A program made the translations under genes and the position numbers. Below are positions 8,709 to 18,350 of a DNA stretch of 64,000 nucleotides, in pieces. The DNA is from CAYFQB01 sp964345225 (GTDB lineage: Bacteria; Nitrospirota; Thermodesulfovibrionia; Thermodesulfovibrionales; UBA6898). Under the pieces are notes generated by a model. It was not told where the DNA came from and did no database searches. It saw only the letters and a list, made by a program, of their open reading frames with translations. Numbering within the stretch: the stretch's first letter is position 1; every line of letters begins with the position of its first letter. The stretch is taken from the NCBI GenBank assembly GCA_964345225.1, contig CAYFQB010000053.1, positions 62,001 through 126,000 on the forward strand, written 5' to 3'.

Positions 8709-8753
8709 ATTCGTAATCAGCAGGTCGGGAGTTCGACCCTCCTCCCCGGCTCC
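8709..8753 (+). repeat. Partial tRNA-Thr 3' copy, probable att site
   Basis: This 45-base stretch matches bases 6736-6780 of the tRNA-Thr gene (anticodon loop through the acceptor arm) at 43 of 45 positions; the two differences are adjacent in the T loop (TG in the gene, CC here). It lacks the 5' half, so it is not a functional tRNA. A 3'-end tRNA duplication is the classic footprint left by tRNA-targeting site-specific integration, here bounding about 2 kb. No integrase remains between the copies. Confidence 0.85.
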
Positions 8754-9050
8754 GTTTCATTTGTCATCCAGCATTATTAATTTGTTATTTTTAATTAAAT
8801 TCTTTATCAAAAATATAGGCATAGATTCAAGTAATTTATCGGAGATTGAGCTTGTCCCGAACTACACTGTTTCGAGGATCTTGCCACAGCTCACCAGTAA
8901 AAAGTCAAGGGCTAAACCTTTTTCTTTCTTGCACTTCTGTTTTGTGATATAAATAAATGAGCTATAATCGAATGGTATTATGGAATACAAATGAAAAATC
9001 TTCAGACGGATACGACAACCCGCACTACTTAGGAATTGAATAGAAGAGAT
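8754..9050. other. Non-coding stretch after the att-like repeat
   Basis: About 300 AT-rich bases between the tRNA fragment and the J-domain gene. I see no supported gene. A TATAAT at 8963-8968, about 80 bases before the next start, may serve as a -10 box, but no good -35 lies at the right distance. Confidence 0.4.
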
Positions 9051-10586
9051 ATGGCACACATGAATTTTAATGACCCCAAAGGATACTATAATAAGCTTGG
9101 CGTTTCTCCTGATGCTACATTAAGCGAAATTAAAAAAGCCTATAGGCGATTAGCATTGAAGTTGCACCCAGACCATAATACCTCAGAAGAAGCAACAAGG
9201 CTTTTTCAAGAACTTAATGAAGCATATGATGTGCTCAAAGATTATTCCAAAAGAGCTGAATATGACTCACTCTCTGCAAAAATTGAAGAACCAACTGAAG
9301 ATCAATATCATGGAAAAAATATTCCAGAGCCAATTACTTGTTATGTATGTGGTAAAGTACCAGCTCAGCCAAGATACACTATATTTTATTCAGTAAAAAG
9401 CTTCTTATTTGTAACTGAACAGTCACCGATTCAGGGGGTATTCTGCCGTCAATGTGCTAATACAAAATCCCTTCAAGCCACACTCACGACTTGGCTATTA
9501 GGTTGGTGGGGAGTTCCTTGGGGCCCCATATATTCACTTCATGCGCTTTTTGTAAATCTTTTTGGAGGGGAAAAACCAAAAGATGTAAATGCAAAAATTC
9601 TTACATACCAGGCATGGGTATTTGCTAGAAAAGGGAAAGGTAAGCTTGCACGTGCTGTTGCTCTAATTGCAAAAAAATTTGCAAAAGATGAAGACCAAGT
9701 AAATGTTCTTAATACCATACTTAAGACATTTGATGATGGAGAAAAGCCTACCCGTTTGAAAGAAACGTGGGTTGTATTTGGAAAGAACTTCGTATGTCAA
9801 GTGCTGCTTATGATTTCTATTGTATCAGCTGTGTTGTTTGTCATTTATAAAGAAAATTTAAATATTTTATTAACAACAGGTCCTAATGTTTTTACTGGGT
9901 GCTCTACAATTAATAAGGATAATTTTGTTTTAAAAAACAATACTATATTAGAACACGGAGCGGATTTAAAAAAGCATGGCGTGTGTGAATTACAAGAATT
10001 ACTTAACGAAATGGGTTTTTATTCAGGAGAAATAGACGGGATTTTAGGGCCACAAACAAGCAGTGCAATTCAAGAACTAAATAAGCTTTATCCTTTTAAA
10101 TTAGGACCTGCAACTTCTGAAGGTTTTCTTATGTATGTTCGACATATTTACCAGAAAGATTTTGAAAATAGAAGAACGACAAAAAGTTCTAAAGTTTATG
10201 AATTACCTCCAAATGGTCACATCTTCTATAGTTCTGGAAAAAATCATATAGCACCACTTAAAATTCGAGCTCCAAATTACAGTTCCAACTTCTTTGTTAA
10301 AGTCTGTAATCCTGAATCAGGCAAATCTGTTAAAACTCTTTTTGTGCGGACTGGTTCCATAGTGTCAACAAAAGTACCTTTGGGAACATATGAACTTAAA
10401 TATGCAACTGGTAAAGAATGGTACGGTGAGAATTGCCTATTCGGGCGTCAAACTGTATACAGTAAAGCAGATAGATCGTTTTCATTTCAAATTCAAGACA
10501 ATAAAGTAGCTGGATATAATATAGAATTAATATTTCAGTTAAGTGACAATCTTCAAACTTTTGAAATATCTCCTGAGGATTTCTAA
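9051..10586 (+). CDS. Membrane protein with DnaJ domain, zinc motif and peptidoglycan-binding domain
   Basis: Start ATG 9051 is preferred over an upstream TTG at 9036. Residues 10-75 are a J domain with the HPD triad at 39-41. Next comes a probable zinc-binding segment with two CxxC pairs (CYVCG near 97 and CRQC near 138), a hydrophobic segment around residues 240-275, and a peptidoglycan-binding type 1 fold (LQELLNEMGFYSGEIDG, then GPQT.SAI) near 305-345. The C-terminal 150 residues look beta-rich and are unassigned. The combination puts a J domain on one side of the membrane and a wall-binding module on the other, so it may link a chaperone to the envelope (inference). It is convergent with the rhomboid gene. 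Confidence 0.75.
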   Translation: MAHMNFNDPKGYYNKLGVSPDATLSEIKKAYRRLALKLHPDHNTSEEATRLFQELNEAYDVLKDYSKRAEYDSLSAKIEEPTEDQYHGKNIPEPITCYVCGKVPAQPRYTIFYSVKSFLFVTEQSPIQGVFCRQCANTKSLQATLTTWLLGWWGVPWGPIYSLHALFVNLFGGEKPKDVNAKILTYQAWVFARKGKGKLARAVALIAKKFAKDEDQVNVLNTILKTFDDGEKPTRLKETWVVFGKNFVCQVLLMISIVSAVLFVIYKENLNILLTTGPNVFTGCSTINKDNFVLKNNTILEHGADLKKHGVCELQELLNEMGFYSGEIDGILGPQTSSAIQELNKLYPFKLGPATSEGFLMYVRHIYQKDFENRRTTKSSKVYELPPNGHIFYSSGKNHIAPLKIRAPNYSSNFFVKVCNPESGKSVKTLFVRTGSIVSTKVPLGTYELKYATGKEWYGENCLFGRQTVYSKADRSFSFQIQDNKVAGYNIELIFQLSDNLQTFEISPEDF

Positions 10587-10623
10587 ATTTATCTAACTGG
10601 TTGAAGGGCCTGTCCTGTTGGCT

Positions 10624-11427
10624 TTAACCCTGTCCGTCCCACTCTTCCATTTTACGGCCTGCTTCCCTGAGACGTTCGAGTTCCTGGGGAGATAATGAGT
10701 CAATGCCATTTTTGTTGATTCTGCTGAGGAGTTCGTCCACCTCCTTCTGAAGTTTTTCCTTTTCGTGCTCACGGTCACGGAGTATCTTCAGATGCTCTCT
10801 GCGTTTCTGTTCTTCCCGCCATTTCAGTATTTTGCGTCGCCAGTCATACCATTTCAGGTAGACCAGACCAAACAGCATGCCTCCAAGGTGTGCAAAGTGT
10901 GCGATATTGCTGTGAGTGGTACCGAGTGCGGTAAGTAGTTCAATAACGCCTATGCCTATTACAAAAAACTTTGCCTTAACAGGAAAGATGCCCCATATGT
11001 ATATGTACTGGTTTGGGAAAAGAATACCAAAGGCCATCAGCAGACCGTAGATTGCTCCTGATGCACCAACCGTTGGAATATGACTGCCGGGGGTAACTAA
11101 AGCGTTTAAAATACCAGCACCTACTCCGCAAACAAAATAGAACCGGAGAAACTTGCGTGTGCCCCATGTCGACTCAAGTGTCGTACCGAACATCCAGAGA
11201 ATGAACATATTTATGAGAAGGTGGAAGATGCCGCCATGGAGGAACATATAGGTGAATGCCTGCCAGATGTAGCCTCGCCAGAACAAAAACGGTGTCAGGC
11301 CAAGGAACTCTCTCCACGGAAGTCGCAGAATAAATTCGAAAATGAACACGCCGGCATTTATCAGGATCAGAGCCTTCACTGCGGGTGTGATGCCAAATCC
11401 AAACCACTGGACTCTACTGTAACGCAA
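10624..11427 (-). CDS. Rhomboid-family intramembrane serine protease
   Basis: A 267-residue protein with about six membrane helices. The catalytic serine is in GASGAIYG, with the partner histidine in HFAHLGG of a later helix, and an N-terminal-half HLLINMF motif is typical of rhomboids. The C-terminus (from about 200) is a charged helical tail. It cleaves transmembrane substrates within the bilayer. The start is a TTG at 11427 behind AGAGG; no better in-frame start exists. It is convergent with the J-domain gene with only 37 bases between them. Confidence 0.9.
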   Translation of the reverse strand: MRYSRVQWFGFGITPAVKALILINAGVFIFEFILRLPWREFLGLTPFLFWRGYIWQAFTYMFLHGGIFHLLINMFILWMFGTTLESTWGTRKFLRFYFVCGVGAGILNALVTPGSHIPTVGASGAIYGLLMAFGILFPNQYIYIWGIFPVKAKFFVIGIGVIELLTALGTTHSNIAHFAHLGGMLFGLVYLKWYDWRRKILKWREEQKRREHLKILRDREHEKEKLQKEVDELLSRINKNGIDSLSPQELERLREAGRKMEEWDGQG

Positions 11428-11544
11428 TATAAAACCTCTTATAAACAGTATAAATTTCTAAGAACACTGAACGCAACAGTTCTGTTTAAAAACCTATGGT
11501 GTCAGAATGAAGCAATTGTATGGCTAACTGCAGGATTTTTCTTG

Positions 11545-13314
11545 TTAGTTTTTAATCTTCAGAATCTGGCCTATCATAAGCCTTGTTGAAGTCAGACCAT
11601 TTATGTGCTTTAGTTTCTCAGGGCTTGTATTAAACCTTTGAGCAATCAGCCATAGAGAATCTCCTCTTCTGACAAGGTACCTACCGTCTGGCAAAAGATC
11701 GGCTGAAGCAACGGTACTGCTCCTCCAACCGCCTCTAAGTGGAATCTTCAATTTCTGTCCAACCCTGATAAAATGTACTGACCTGAGATTGTTTACCCTG
11801 ACAATTGAACGAACACTTGTCCTGTATCTCTGGGCAATTAGAGATAAAGTCTCACCTTTTCTTACGCGATGATATGTGTAAGCAGTCTGTGGCGGAGACC
11901 ACTTGGGTATATCATCCAGCATGGCAAGTAATAACAGTCCCATCCCATGGGAAACCTTCAAATAATACACGGTAGCAGGTGTTGCCTTATACCTGAGTTC
12001 CGGATTCAGTTCCGAAAGTACTTCATAGGATATACCCAGCCTTTCGGCCACTTTCTTTAAATGAACCTGTTTTTCAATACTAATAACTTCATAGGGAATA
12101 GGTTCATCCGGTTCACCAAGGTCATCAAACCCGTATTTTTCAGGATCATCCAGAATATGCAGAGTTGCTATAAACCTGGGTACATACCTTGCTGTTTCAT
12201 AAGGGAGCCTCTGATAGAGATCCCAGAAGTCGTCAAGATAATTTATCTTCTGGCTGCGGATAACCTTAAGAACCCTTACCTCACCGCAGTTATAACCAGC
12301 AAGAACCGTAGTCCAGTCTCCAAAAATCTGATGCAGTTCTTTTAAATAGGCTATGGCTGCAGCAGTTGATTTCTCGGGGTCTAATCTCTCGTCAATCCAG
12401 ACATCTCTTTTTAGCCCGTATTTATAGCCCGTGGATGGAATAAACTGCCAGAGACCCAGTGCACGTGCCCTTGATAATGCCCTTACCTTAAAACCGCTTT
12501 CAATTAAAGGTAGCCAGGAAAGCTCTTCCGGGAGGCCTGCTTCTTTCAGTGCTTTTACTATCTCACCCCTGTATTTTCCTGAACGTCTATAAGACTCTAT
12601 GAAAAATTTTCTTTGTTCACCCTGGAACAGTTTAATCTCTTTCTCCACATGTTTATTCATAATCAACGGGATTTCCTGATGAATTCCATTTACAGCTACA
12701 TATCTCGATGCATAAATCTCGAGAATCCTTTTGGATATCATGAACCTTAAATCTTCTACTGGCTGGACAAGTTCAGAATTATTATAGGTATCCACCTTCA
12801 AAATATAAGCATAGGCTTGATCAAGGGTTTCAATCGATTTTTCGAGGTTGCCTTCAGCCCAGAATTCCTGGGATGCTTCGTAAAACTCCAGAGCGGTATC
12901 CAGAGAGTTCTGAGCGTTCTCCACGCTATTTTCTTTTTCAACTCCTGTGCTCTCTTTGGCATCCCTGGAAATGAGAGGACCGTTACCAGAAACCATAGAA
13001 ATATCTCCGTTTATTGTCTCGACGTATTCTGAATTATCAGCAGGGATATGCTCAGTGGACTCTTTATCATTATTTACAATATCTGTTGTGGTACTATCGC
13101 CAGCAGGCTCTGCATCATTACCATCAGAAGAAACTTTCTCGGAAATCGCTTCATTAACTTCTTCATTATTCTGCGGTGCAGGATTGCCACCGAGTCCGTT
13201 GAGTCCCGCTTCCTGATCTTTTGCACTCTGGGCGTTGGTCAATATGCAGCCAGAAGCTAAAACAGCAATTAATAAAAAAATAATATATCTATAAATACAA
13301 CTTTTCATAATCAT
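11545..13314 (-). CDS. mltD: Lytic murein transglycosylase with two LysM domains (MltD-like lipoprotein)
   Basis: Cleaves the glycan strands of peptidoglycan, probably anchored to the outer membrane. The signal peptide ends in lipobox LASGC (Cys23). Residues of about 24-120 are an acidic, low-complexity linker. The SLT catalytic domain follows, with LSWLPLIESGF (catalytic Glu), ALGLWQFIPSTG and LAGYNCG motifs. Two LysM domains close the protein (VRKGETLSLIAQRY and VRRGDSLWLIAQRF), which bind peptidoglycan. At 589 residues it is slightly longer than the E. coli enzyme because of the linker. It appears monocistronic. Confidence 0.93.
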   Translation of the reverse strand: MIMKSCIYRYIIFLLIAVLASGCILTNAQSAKDQEAGLNGLGGNPAPQNNEEVNEAISEKVSSDGNDAEPAGDSTTTDIVNNDKESTEHIPADNSEYVETINGDISMVSGNGPLISRDAKESTGVEKENSVENAQNSLDTALEFYEASQEFWAEGNLEKSIETLDQAYAYILKVDTYNNSELVQPVEDLRFMISKRILEIYASRYVAVNGIHQEIPLIMNKHVEKEIKLFQGEQRKFFIESYRRSGKYRGEIVKALKEAGLPEELSWLPLIESGFKVRALSRARALGLWQFIPSTGYKYGLKRDVWIDERLDPEKSTAAAIAYLKELHQIFGDWTTVLAGYNCGEVRVLKVIRSQKINYLDDFWDLYQRLPYETARYVPRFIATLHILDDPEKYGFDDLGEPDEPIPYEVISIEKQVHLKKVAERLGISYEVLSELNPELRYKATPATVYYLKVSHGMGLLLLAMLDDIPKWSPPQTAYTYHRVRKGETLSLIAQRYRTSVRSIVRVNNLRSVHFIRVGQKLKIPLRGGWRSSTVASADLLPDGRYLVRRGDSLWLIAQRFNTSPEKLKHINGLTSTRLMIGQILKIKN

Positions 13315-13703
13315 TTAAACCCTACAATAATAAACATAAAGCCACTTGAAAGGCAAACTTATTTATTGGATCAACAACAATATCTGTACTCTTATCACAA
13401 AAAAATATAATTAGCAAATTTTATTCCATAGTTTTAATCAGTCTCAATAGTATAGAAACAAGGTATAAAAAGCTTTGTTACTGGCGATACCTTTTTTATC
13501 AATAGATGCTTAGCCTGAGCAAAAGTCAGGCGGTCTATTACGGAAAGGTCGAAAAAATAAAGAAAAAGAGGAAATGAACAGCACTAACTGATAAGTATTT
13601 AAAATTTAGTTGTTTACCAATATTAGCGTTTTTTATCACTCATGAATAAATATATTATGTTTTAATACGGTGGAATACGTTAGCATGTTCTCCTGCAAGA
13701 CTG
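13315..13703. other. Non-coding region upstream of mltD
   Basis: AT-rich and without a convincing gene. A 23-codon frame at 13506-13577 (ends KIKKKRK) has no ribosome-binding site and is probably chance. The region must hold the mltD promoter, but I cannot pick boxes with confidence. The end of the ABC operon with its terminator follows. Confidence 0.4.
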
Positions 13704-13705
13704 AT

Positions 13706-13727
13706 AAAAATTGTCACTTTGTGACAA
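13706..13727 (-). terminator. Rho-independent terminator of the sugar ABC operon
   Basis: Read on the minus strand, TTGTCAC, loop AAA, GTGACAA is a perfect 7-bp stem followed by TTTTT, 13 bases after the stop of the ATPase gene. A run of A on the other side makes it potentially bidirectional, though no plus-strand gene ends here. Confidence 0.75.
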
Positions 13728-13739
13728 AAAAAGTAAGTG

Positions 13740-14825
13740 CTAATGTGGCAGTTCACTTTCCTGAACAATCCTATGTCCATTATAGAAAAAGTGAATTCCA
13801 TCATCCTGAACTGCGAATTCTGCTTCCTCACCTCTTCTCGTCTTATAATCAGATGAAACCCTTGAAGTCAGCTTTATATCACCAACTACAGTGTAAATAA
13901 TATTTTCCGAACCCAGGTGTTCAATAACTTCAACAATACCTTTTATAAATCCCTTGCCAGGAATTAATGACTCCGGTCTTATACCAATGGTAACAGGCTT
14001 TCCTGTATACTCTCTGAGTTCATTTCTATGGTTAACATCAATCCTTAATGTACTTGACTGAAAGAACAGCCTGTCTTCAATTTTAGTTATATAGCCTTCA
14101 ATGAGGTTCATCTGGGGGGTTCCGATAAATCCTGCTACAAACAGATTAAAGGGTTTTTTATATAACTCATTCGGTGTTCCGATTTGCTGGATAACACCTT
14201 CATTCAGAAGGATGATCTTCTGTCCGAGGGTCATGGCCTCAATCTGGTCATGTGTGACATAGATTATTGTACTCCTGAGTTTCTGATGAAGATTGGCCAG
14301 TTCAACCCTCATGGCTGTCCTGAGTTTTGCATCCAGGTTTGAGAGGGGTTCGTCAAAGAGAAAAAGCTTAGGGTTTCTAACTATAGCCCTGCCGATAGCA
14401 ACCCTCTGCCTCTGCCCACCGGATAACTCCCTTGGTTTTCTGTACAATAATTCTTTTATGTCCAACAACTCCGCCGCCTGTTTAACCTTGTTTTCTATCT
14501 CATCTTTCGGTTTCCTCTGCAATTTGAGTGAAAATGACATATTTTCGTAAACATTCAGGTGTGGATACAGGGCATAACTCTGAAAAACCATTGCAATATT
14601 CCTCTCTTTTGGAGTGAGTTCGCTTACCTCCTGTTCACCGATAAATATAATGCCTTCGTCCTTTTGCTCCAATCCTGCTATCAATCTTAAAATCGTTGTT
14701 TTGCCACACCCTGATGGACCAAGTAGTATACAGAACTCGCCATCAGAGACCTCAAAGGAGATGTTATCTATTACAGTATTAATGCCAAATGATTTTTTAA
14801 GATTCTTTATTATCAACCCAGACAT
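13740..14825 (-). CDS. Sugar ABC transporter ATP-binding protein (MalK/UgpC type)
   Basis: A 361-residue ATPase of the CUT1 family. Walker A GPSGCGKTT at about 38-46, Q-loop in AMVFQSYALYPH, signature LSGGQRQRVAIGRA, Walker B LFLFDEPLSNLDAKLR and switch histidine in YVTHDQ are all present. A C-terminal TOBE-like regulatory domain starts near 235. It energises the two permeases encoded just upstream; its start is 3 bases from the MalG-type gene's stop. The sugar is unknown. Confidence 0.95.
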   Translation of the reverse strand: MSGLIIKNLKKSFGINTVIDNISFEVSDGEFCILLGPSGCGKTTILRLIAGLEQKDEGIIFIGEQEVSELTPKERNIAMVFQSYALYPHLNVYENMSFSLKLQRKPKDEIENKVKQAAELLDIKELLYRKPRELSGGQRQRVAIGRAIVRNPKLFLFDEPLSNLDAKLRTAMRVELANLHQKLRSTIIYVTHDQIEAMTLGQKIILLNEGVIQQIGTPNELYKKPFNLFVAGFIGTPQMNLIEGYITKIEDRLFFQSSTLRIDVNHRNELREYTGKPVTIGIRPESLIPGKGFIKGIVEVIEHLGSENIIYTVVGDIKLTSRVSSDYKTRRGEEAEFAVQDDGIHFFYNGHRIVQESELPH

Positions 14826-14827
14826 AA

Positions 14828-15640
14828 TTAACCCTTAATCGCTCCGGCTGACAGTCCCCTTACAATCCTCTTCTGAAATAAAAAGACCAGTAGCACGAGG
14901 GGAACAGTCGCTACTGTCGAAGCAGCTGCGATCTCTCCCCAGGGAAGTGTATACTGTCCCTGGAAAAGTGCTATTCCGACCGTGAGTGTCTGATATTGCT
15001 TTTGTGTCATTATTAACAATGCAAAAAAGAACTCATTCCAGGCGTAGATAAACACAAGTATAGCAGCAGTAAAAATACCCGGAGCAGCTAGCGGCAGTAT
15101 GATCTTAAAGACTGTCTGTATATGGCTGCAACCATCAATCCTGGCTGCATCTTCCAATTCTTCAGGAAGTTCCTTAAAGAAACTTGCAACAATCCAGACT
15201 CCCAGCGGAAGTGTGAGTGTTACATATGGCAGAATTAGGCCCTGATATGTATTCAGCCAGCCAAGTGAATGCAGAATCTTCCATACGGGACCTGCTATCG
15301 ATATCTGTGGAAACATGGATACCAGAAGGAGTCCGCCCATAATAAGCCCTTTATATCTCAACCTTAGACGAGCAAGAGAATAGCCGGCAAAAATCGAGAT
15401 GAGTAATGTAATAAGTGTAGTCATTCCTGCCACTATAATACTGTTACACACATAGTGCAGTAAATCATAATGCACGATACTCGAACGATAAAAATGGATA
15501 GCGCCCGACGGAATCATGGTTGGCGGTATCGCTGTTACCTCTATCTCTGATTTAAGCGATGTATCAATAAACCACAGAAACGGCAGAAGACTAAAAAAAA
15601 CAATTACCAAAGTAATGAAATAAAAAACCGGTTTTTTCAT
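14828..15640 (-). CDS. Carbohydrate ABC transporter permease (MalG/UgpE type)
   Basis: A 270-residue inner-membrane protein with six predicted helices. The EAA loop that docks the ATPase is visible as EELEDAARIDGCSHIQTVF near residue 160, followed by KIILPLAAPG. It pairs with the MalF-type permease upstream. It ends 2 bases before the ATPase gene, in the same operon. A repeat-containing gap of 135 bases separates it from the MalF-type gene. Confidence 0.93.
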   Translation of the reverse strand: MKKPVFYFITLVIVFFSLLPFLWFIDTSLKSEIEVTAIPPTMIPSGAIHFYRSSIVHYDLLHYVCNSIIVAGMTTLITLLISIFAGYSLARLRLRYKGLIMGGLLLVSMFPQISIAGPVWKILHSLGWLNTYQGLILPYVTLTLPLGVWIVASFFKELPEELEDAARIDGCSHIQTVFKIILPLAAPGIFTAAILVFIYAWNEFFFALLIMTQKQYQTLTVGIALFQGQYTLPWGEIAAASTVATVPLVLLVFLFQKRIVRGLSAGAIKG

Positions 15641-15667
15641 AAAGTGCTCTCTAATATTGTTACGATA

Positions 15668-15767
15668 GGATTCGAGGATTCAAGTGATTATTTTCCCCAC
15701 TAGAACCCTTGAACCCCGAAAAGGGACGTTGTCCCAGCGGGACTTTACGTCCTTGAATCCTCGAACC
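15668..15767. repeat. Composite inverted repeat between the two permease genes
   Basis: Outer arms GATTCGAGGATTCAAG (about 15670-15685) and CTTGAATCCTCGAA (15751-15764) are reverse complements. Between them, 15713-15752 holds a GGGACGTTGTCCC...GGGACTTTACGTCC unit that recurs, in the other orientation, inside the CoA-activase gene at 57559-57596 and 58721-58796. It splits an operon without ending it, as far as I can see. Confidence 0.7.
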
Positions 15768-15775
15768 CTTCTTTT

Positions 15776-16675
15776 TCATGCTTTTTCCTGAAATAGCCTT
15801 GTTCCTATCATCCGGATATATGCAAGTGCAATGATAAAGGTTATTACAAAGACCAGCACTGAAATAGTTGAGCCGTACCCCATGAGACCCTCTGCAAAGA
15901 TCTTTTTATAGCCATAGAACTGGAGTACATTAGTTGAATCAGCAGGCCCGCCCTGTGTCATTACAAAGACAAGGTCAAATACCCTGAAGGCATCCATCGT
16001 CCTGAAGAGAAGTGCAATTAGCAGAGCCGGTTTTATAAGAGGAAGTGTGATTTTTTTGAACTGCTGCCAGGCATTTGCACCGTCTATGCGCGCTGCCTCG
16101 TACAGTTCATCTGGTATCATCTGCAGACCGGCAAGTATAAGAAGACCGGCAAAAGATGAGGTCTTCCATACATCTGCCACAACAATGGCGCAGAAGGCAA
16201 AGAACGGGTCTGCAAGCCATGCCTTATACTTGGCTACGTTTGAACTATAGATCATGTAATTGATAAGCCCGTATTTATCATTAAAGATAAACCTCCACAT
16301 CTGCGATGAAACGACCGTTGGTATTGCCCATGGTACAAGTACAGCAGCCCTTACAAGCCCTCTGAACCTGAAATGTTTGTTAATAACCAGAGCGATAATG
16401 AGACCAAAGAGTATCTCAAAAAAGGTCGATGTAAAAACAAATAGAAATGTATTTATCATGGAATGGAGCGCTATCCTGTCATGAATTAGCTCCCTGTAAT
16501 TTTCAAACCAGACAAAGGGCTGCCCCAGGCCGGGAAGGCCGATGATAATCTTATGAAGGCTGAGATAAAAAGAATAGAGGATCGGGTAAAAAGCGAAGAT
16601 TGTTACAAACAGAAAACACGGTACAATTAAGCTTACAGCAAATACCTTCTCTCTAGTGCTTAAGGATATCCGCAT
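15776..16675 (-). CDS. Carbohydrate ABC transporter permease (MalF/UgpA type)
   Basis: A 299-residue inner-membrane protein with six predicted helices. The EAA loop reads DELYEAARIDGANAWQQF, followed by KITLPLIKPA. It forms the transmembrane channel with the MalG-type permease. It lies between the binding-protein gene (287 bases upstream) and the MalG-type gene (135 bases downstream). Those gaps are larger than is usual for such operons and both carry repeat-like words. Confidence 0.93.
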   Translation of the reverse strand: MRISLSTREKVFAVSLIVPCFLFVTIFAFYPILYSFYLSLHKIIIGLPGLGQPFVWFENYRELIHDRIALHSMINTFLFVFTSTFFEILFGLIIALVINKHFRFRGLVRAAVLVPWAIPTVVSSQMWRFIFNDKYGLINYMIYSSNVAKYKAWLADPFFAFCAIVVADVWKTSSFAGLLILAGLQMIPDELYEAARIDGANAWQQFKKITLPLIKPALLIALLFRTMDAFRVFDLVFVMTQGGPADSTNVLQFYGYKKIFAEGLMGYGSTISVLVFVITFIIALAYIRMIGTRLFQEKA

Positions 16676-16962
16676 TGGATTAAATGTATATTATTAAACC
16701 GGAAAATCTCCAATTAGTAATTCTCTATCGCAGCCTGTTAAAAATGAATCAATCTCACTCTAATCAACGAAAACCGGATGAATTACTGAAAAAGAGCCCT
16801 GGACTTTCTACGGGGTAACCGATACCAGACTAAATATGAAACATAAAAGATATCTTAAACCAAAAATATGCATTATTTATATTAAATCATAATATTCAGA
16901 TAAATAATCGTATAAATTATATTAAAATTAGTTACGAGTTTTTAACTTTTTTTTAGAAATAC

Positions 16963-18303
16963 TTATTTAATTAATAAAATTATCTTATCCATCTCCTTTG
17001 ATGCTTCCAGTGCCTCTTTCTCTATATCCGAATCAGGGTCAGATATCGCTTTACTGAAGTATCTCTGGAGAATATTTGAGATAGCTGGATAGAGGGGTGA
17101 CCTCGGCCTTGGATAGGCTGACAGGAATACATCCTTCATTTCAGCAAAATGCGGATTGGTCTTGAGGACTTCAGGGTCATCGTAAAGTATTTTTCTGGTC
17201 GGTGCCTTTCCTGATTTTATTGCATATAATTTCTGAATCCTTTCACTGGTTAAAAACTCTACAAACCTCCAGGCAGCCTCTTTATTTTCTGAATAACTGC
17301 TGATACCAAGCTGCCAGCCACCGAGGGTTGAGTAGCTCCTGCCTCTTCTGAAATGAGGGAGTTTTGTTATACCGACCTTACCCACAATCCTTGAATGCTC
17401 AGGATTATTCGATACTTCCCATGCATACGGCCAGCTTCGGAGAAAAACTGACTTTCCCTGAATAAATAAGTCTAGTGATTCGGGTTCCTGATAAGTGAGC
17501 ACACCAACCGGTGCACTGGTTCCAATAATCTTGTCCCTTACAAAGCGGACTGCATCAATAGCAGGCTTTTCAGCAATAGCACTCTTTCCTGTTTCAGAAT
17601 CTACTACTTTGCCTCTGTTGCTTAATATATACTCCATCATGTTACATATAAGGCCTTCATATTGTTTAAACTGTCCTGAAAAACCATAAATCTGCCTGCC
17701 TCTCTTGGTCTCCTCCGGAACAATCTTGCTCACCTGCTTTGCCATCTGCTGCCATGTTTTGGGCGGTCTGTATCCGTATTTTTTCAAAATGTCTTTCCGG
17801 TAGAAAAGCATGCCACTGTCAATAAAAAGAGGTATGCCATAAAGCCTTCCTTTATAAGTATTTGCCAGTATCGTGCTCTCCAGAAACTTCTCCTTCTCGG
17901 TCTGCGGGAAAAATTCATCTAAATTCATTGCCCAGCCGGCTGCGGCAAATTCAGGCGGCCAGATAACATCCATAAAATAGACATCAACGTCTTTTGACTG
18001 ATTTTTTAACTTCTGTGTCAGGAGGTCATGAAAGGCAGTAGAGGAATGGGGACCGATTTCTCTGATAATTTTGATATCAGGATTTTCTTCATGAAAAATC
18101 CTTAATATCTCCTCCCATGCCTTTGGCTGATTCGGCTTCCAGGTTACAAAATGCAGTGTTGTTATCCCTGTCAGTTCCTCCTTTTGCTTCTGGCATGAGG
18201 CAAAAGATACTATCAGAGCTGATATAAAAAATATCAGTAAAATCTTTCTAAGTGGAACGTTCTCGATTCTTTTTAAGTTGTTCATCTCCATCCCGAATTT
18301 CAA
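16963..18303 (-). CDS. Sugar ABC transporter solute-binding lipoprotein
   Basis: An extracellular solute-binding protein (family 1). The signal peptide ends in FASC, a plausible lipobox. Typical family segments include WPPEFAAAGWAMNLDEFF, LYGIPLFIDSGMLFYRKDIL and LGGWQLGIS. At 446 residues it is normal in size. The listed start is TTG 18303, which has AAAGG 6 bases upstream; ATG codons at 18291 or 18285 are possible alternatives. It is the first gene of the importer operon, and the ligand is probably a sugar or sugar-phosphate. Confidence 0.9.
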   Translation of the reverse strand: MKFGMEMNNLKRIENVPLRKILLIFFISALIVSFASCQKQKEELTGITTLHFVTWKPNQPKAWEEILRIFHEENPDIKIIREIGPHSSTAFHDLLTQKLKNQSKDVDVYFMDVIWPPEFAAAGWAMNLDEFFPQTEKEKFLESTILANTYKGRLYGIPLFIDSGMLFYRKDILKKYGYRPPKTWQQMAKQVSKIVPEETKRGRQIYGFSGQFKQYEGLICNMMEYILSNRGKVVDSETGKSAIAEKPAIDAVRFVRDKIIGTSAPVGVLTYQEPESLDLFIQGKSVFLRSWPYAWEVSNNPEHSRIVGKVGITKLPHFRRGRSYSTLGGWQLGISSYSENKEAAWRFVEFLTSERIQKLYAIKSGKAPTRKILYDDPEVLKTNPHFAEMKDVFLSAYPRPRSPLYPAISNILQRYFSKAISDPDSDIEKEALEASKEMDKIILLIK

Positions 18304-18350
18304 ATTTACCTTTTACTATATCACAATTTTACTTTCAATTTAGCCCATAC

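Noticed and set aside
13506..13577. 23-residue frame ending KIKKKRK
   Set aside because: No ribosome-binding site, no recognisable similarity, short.
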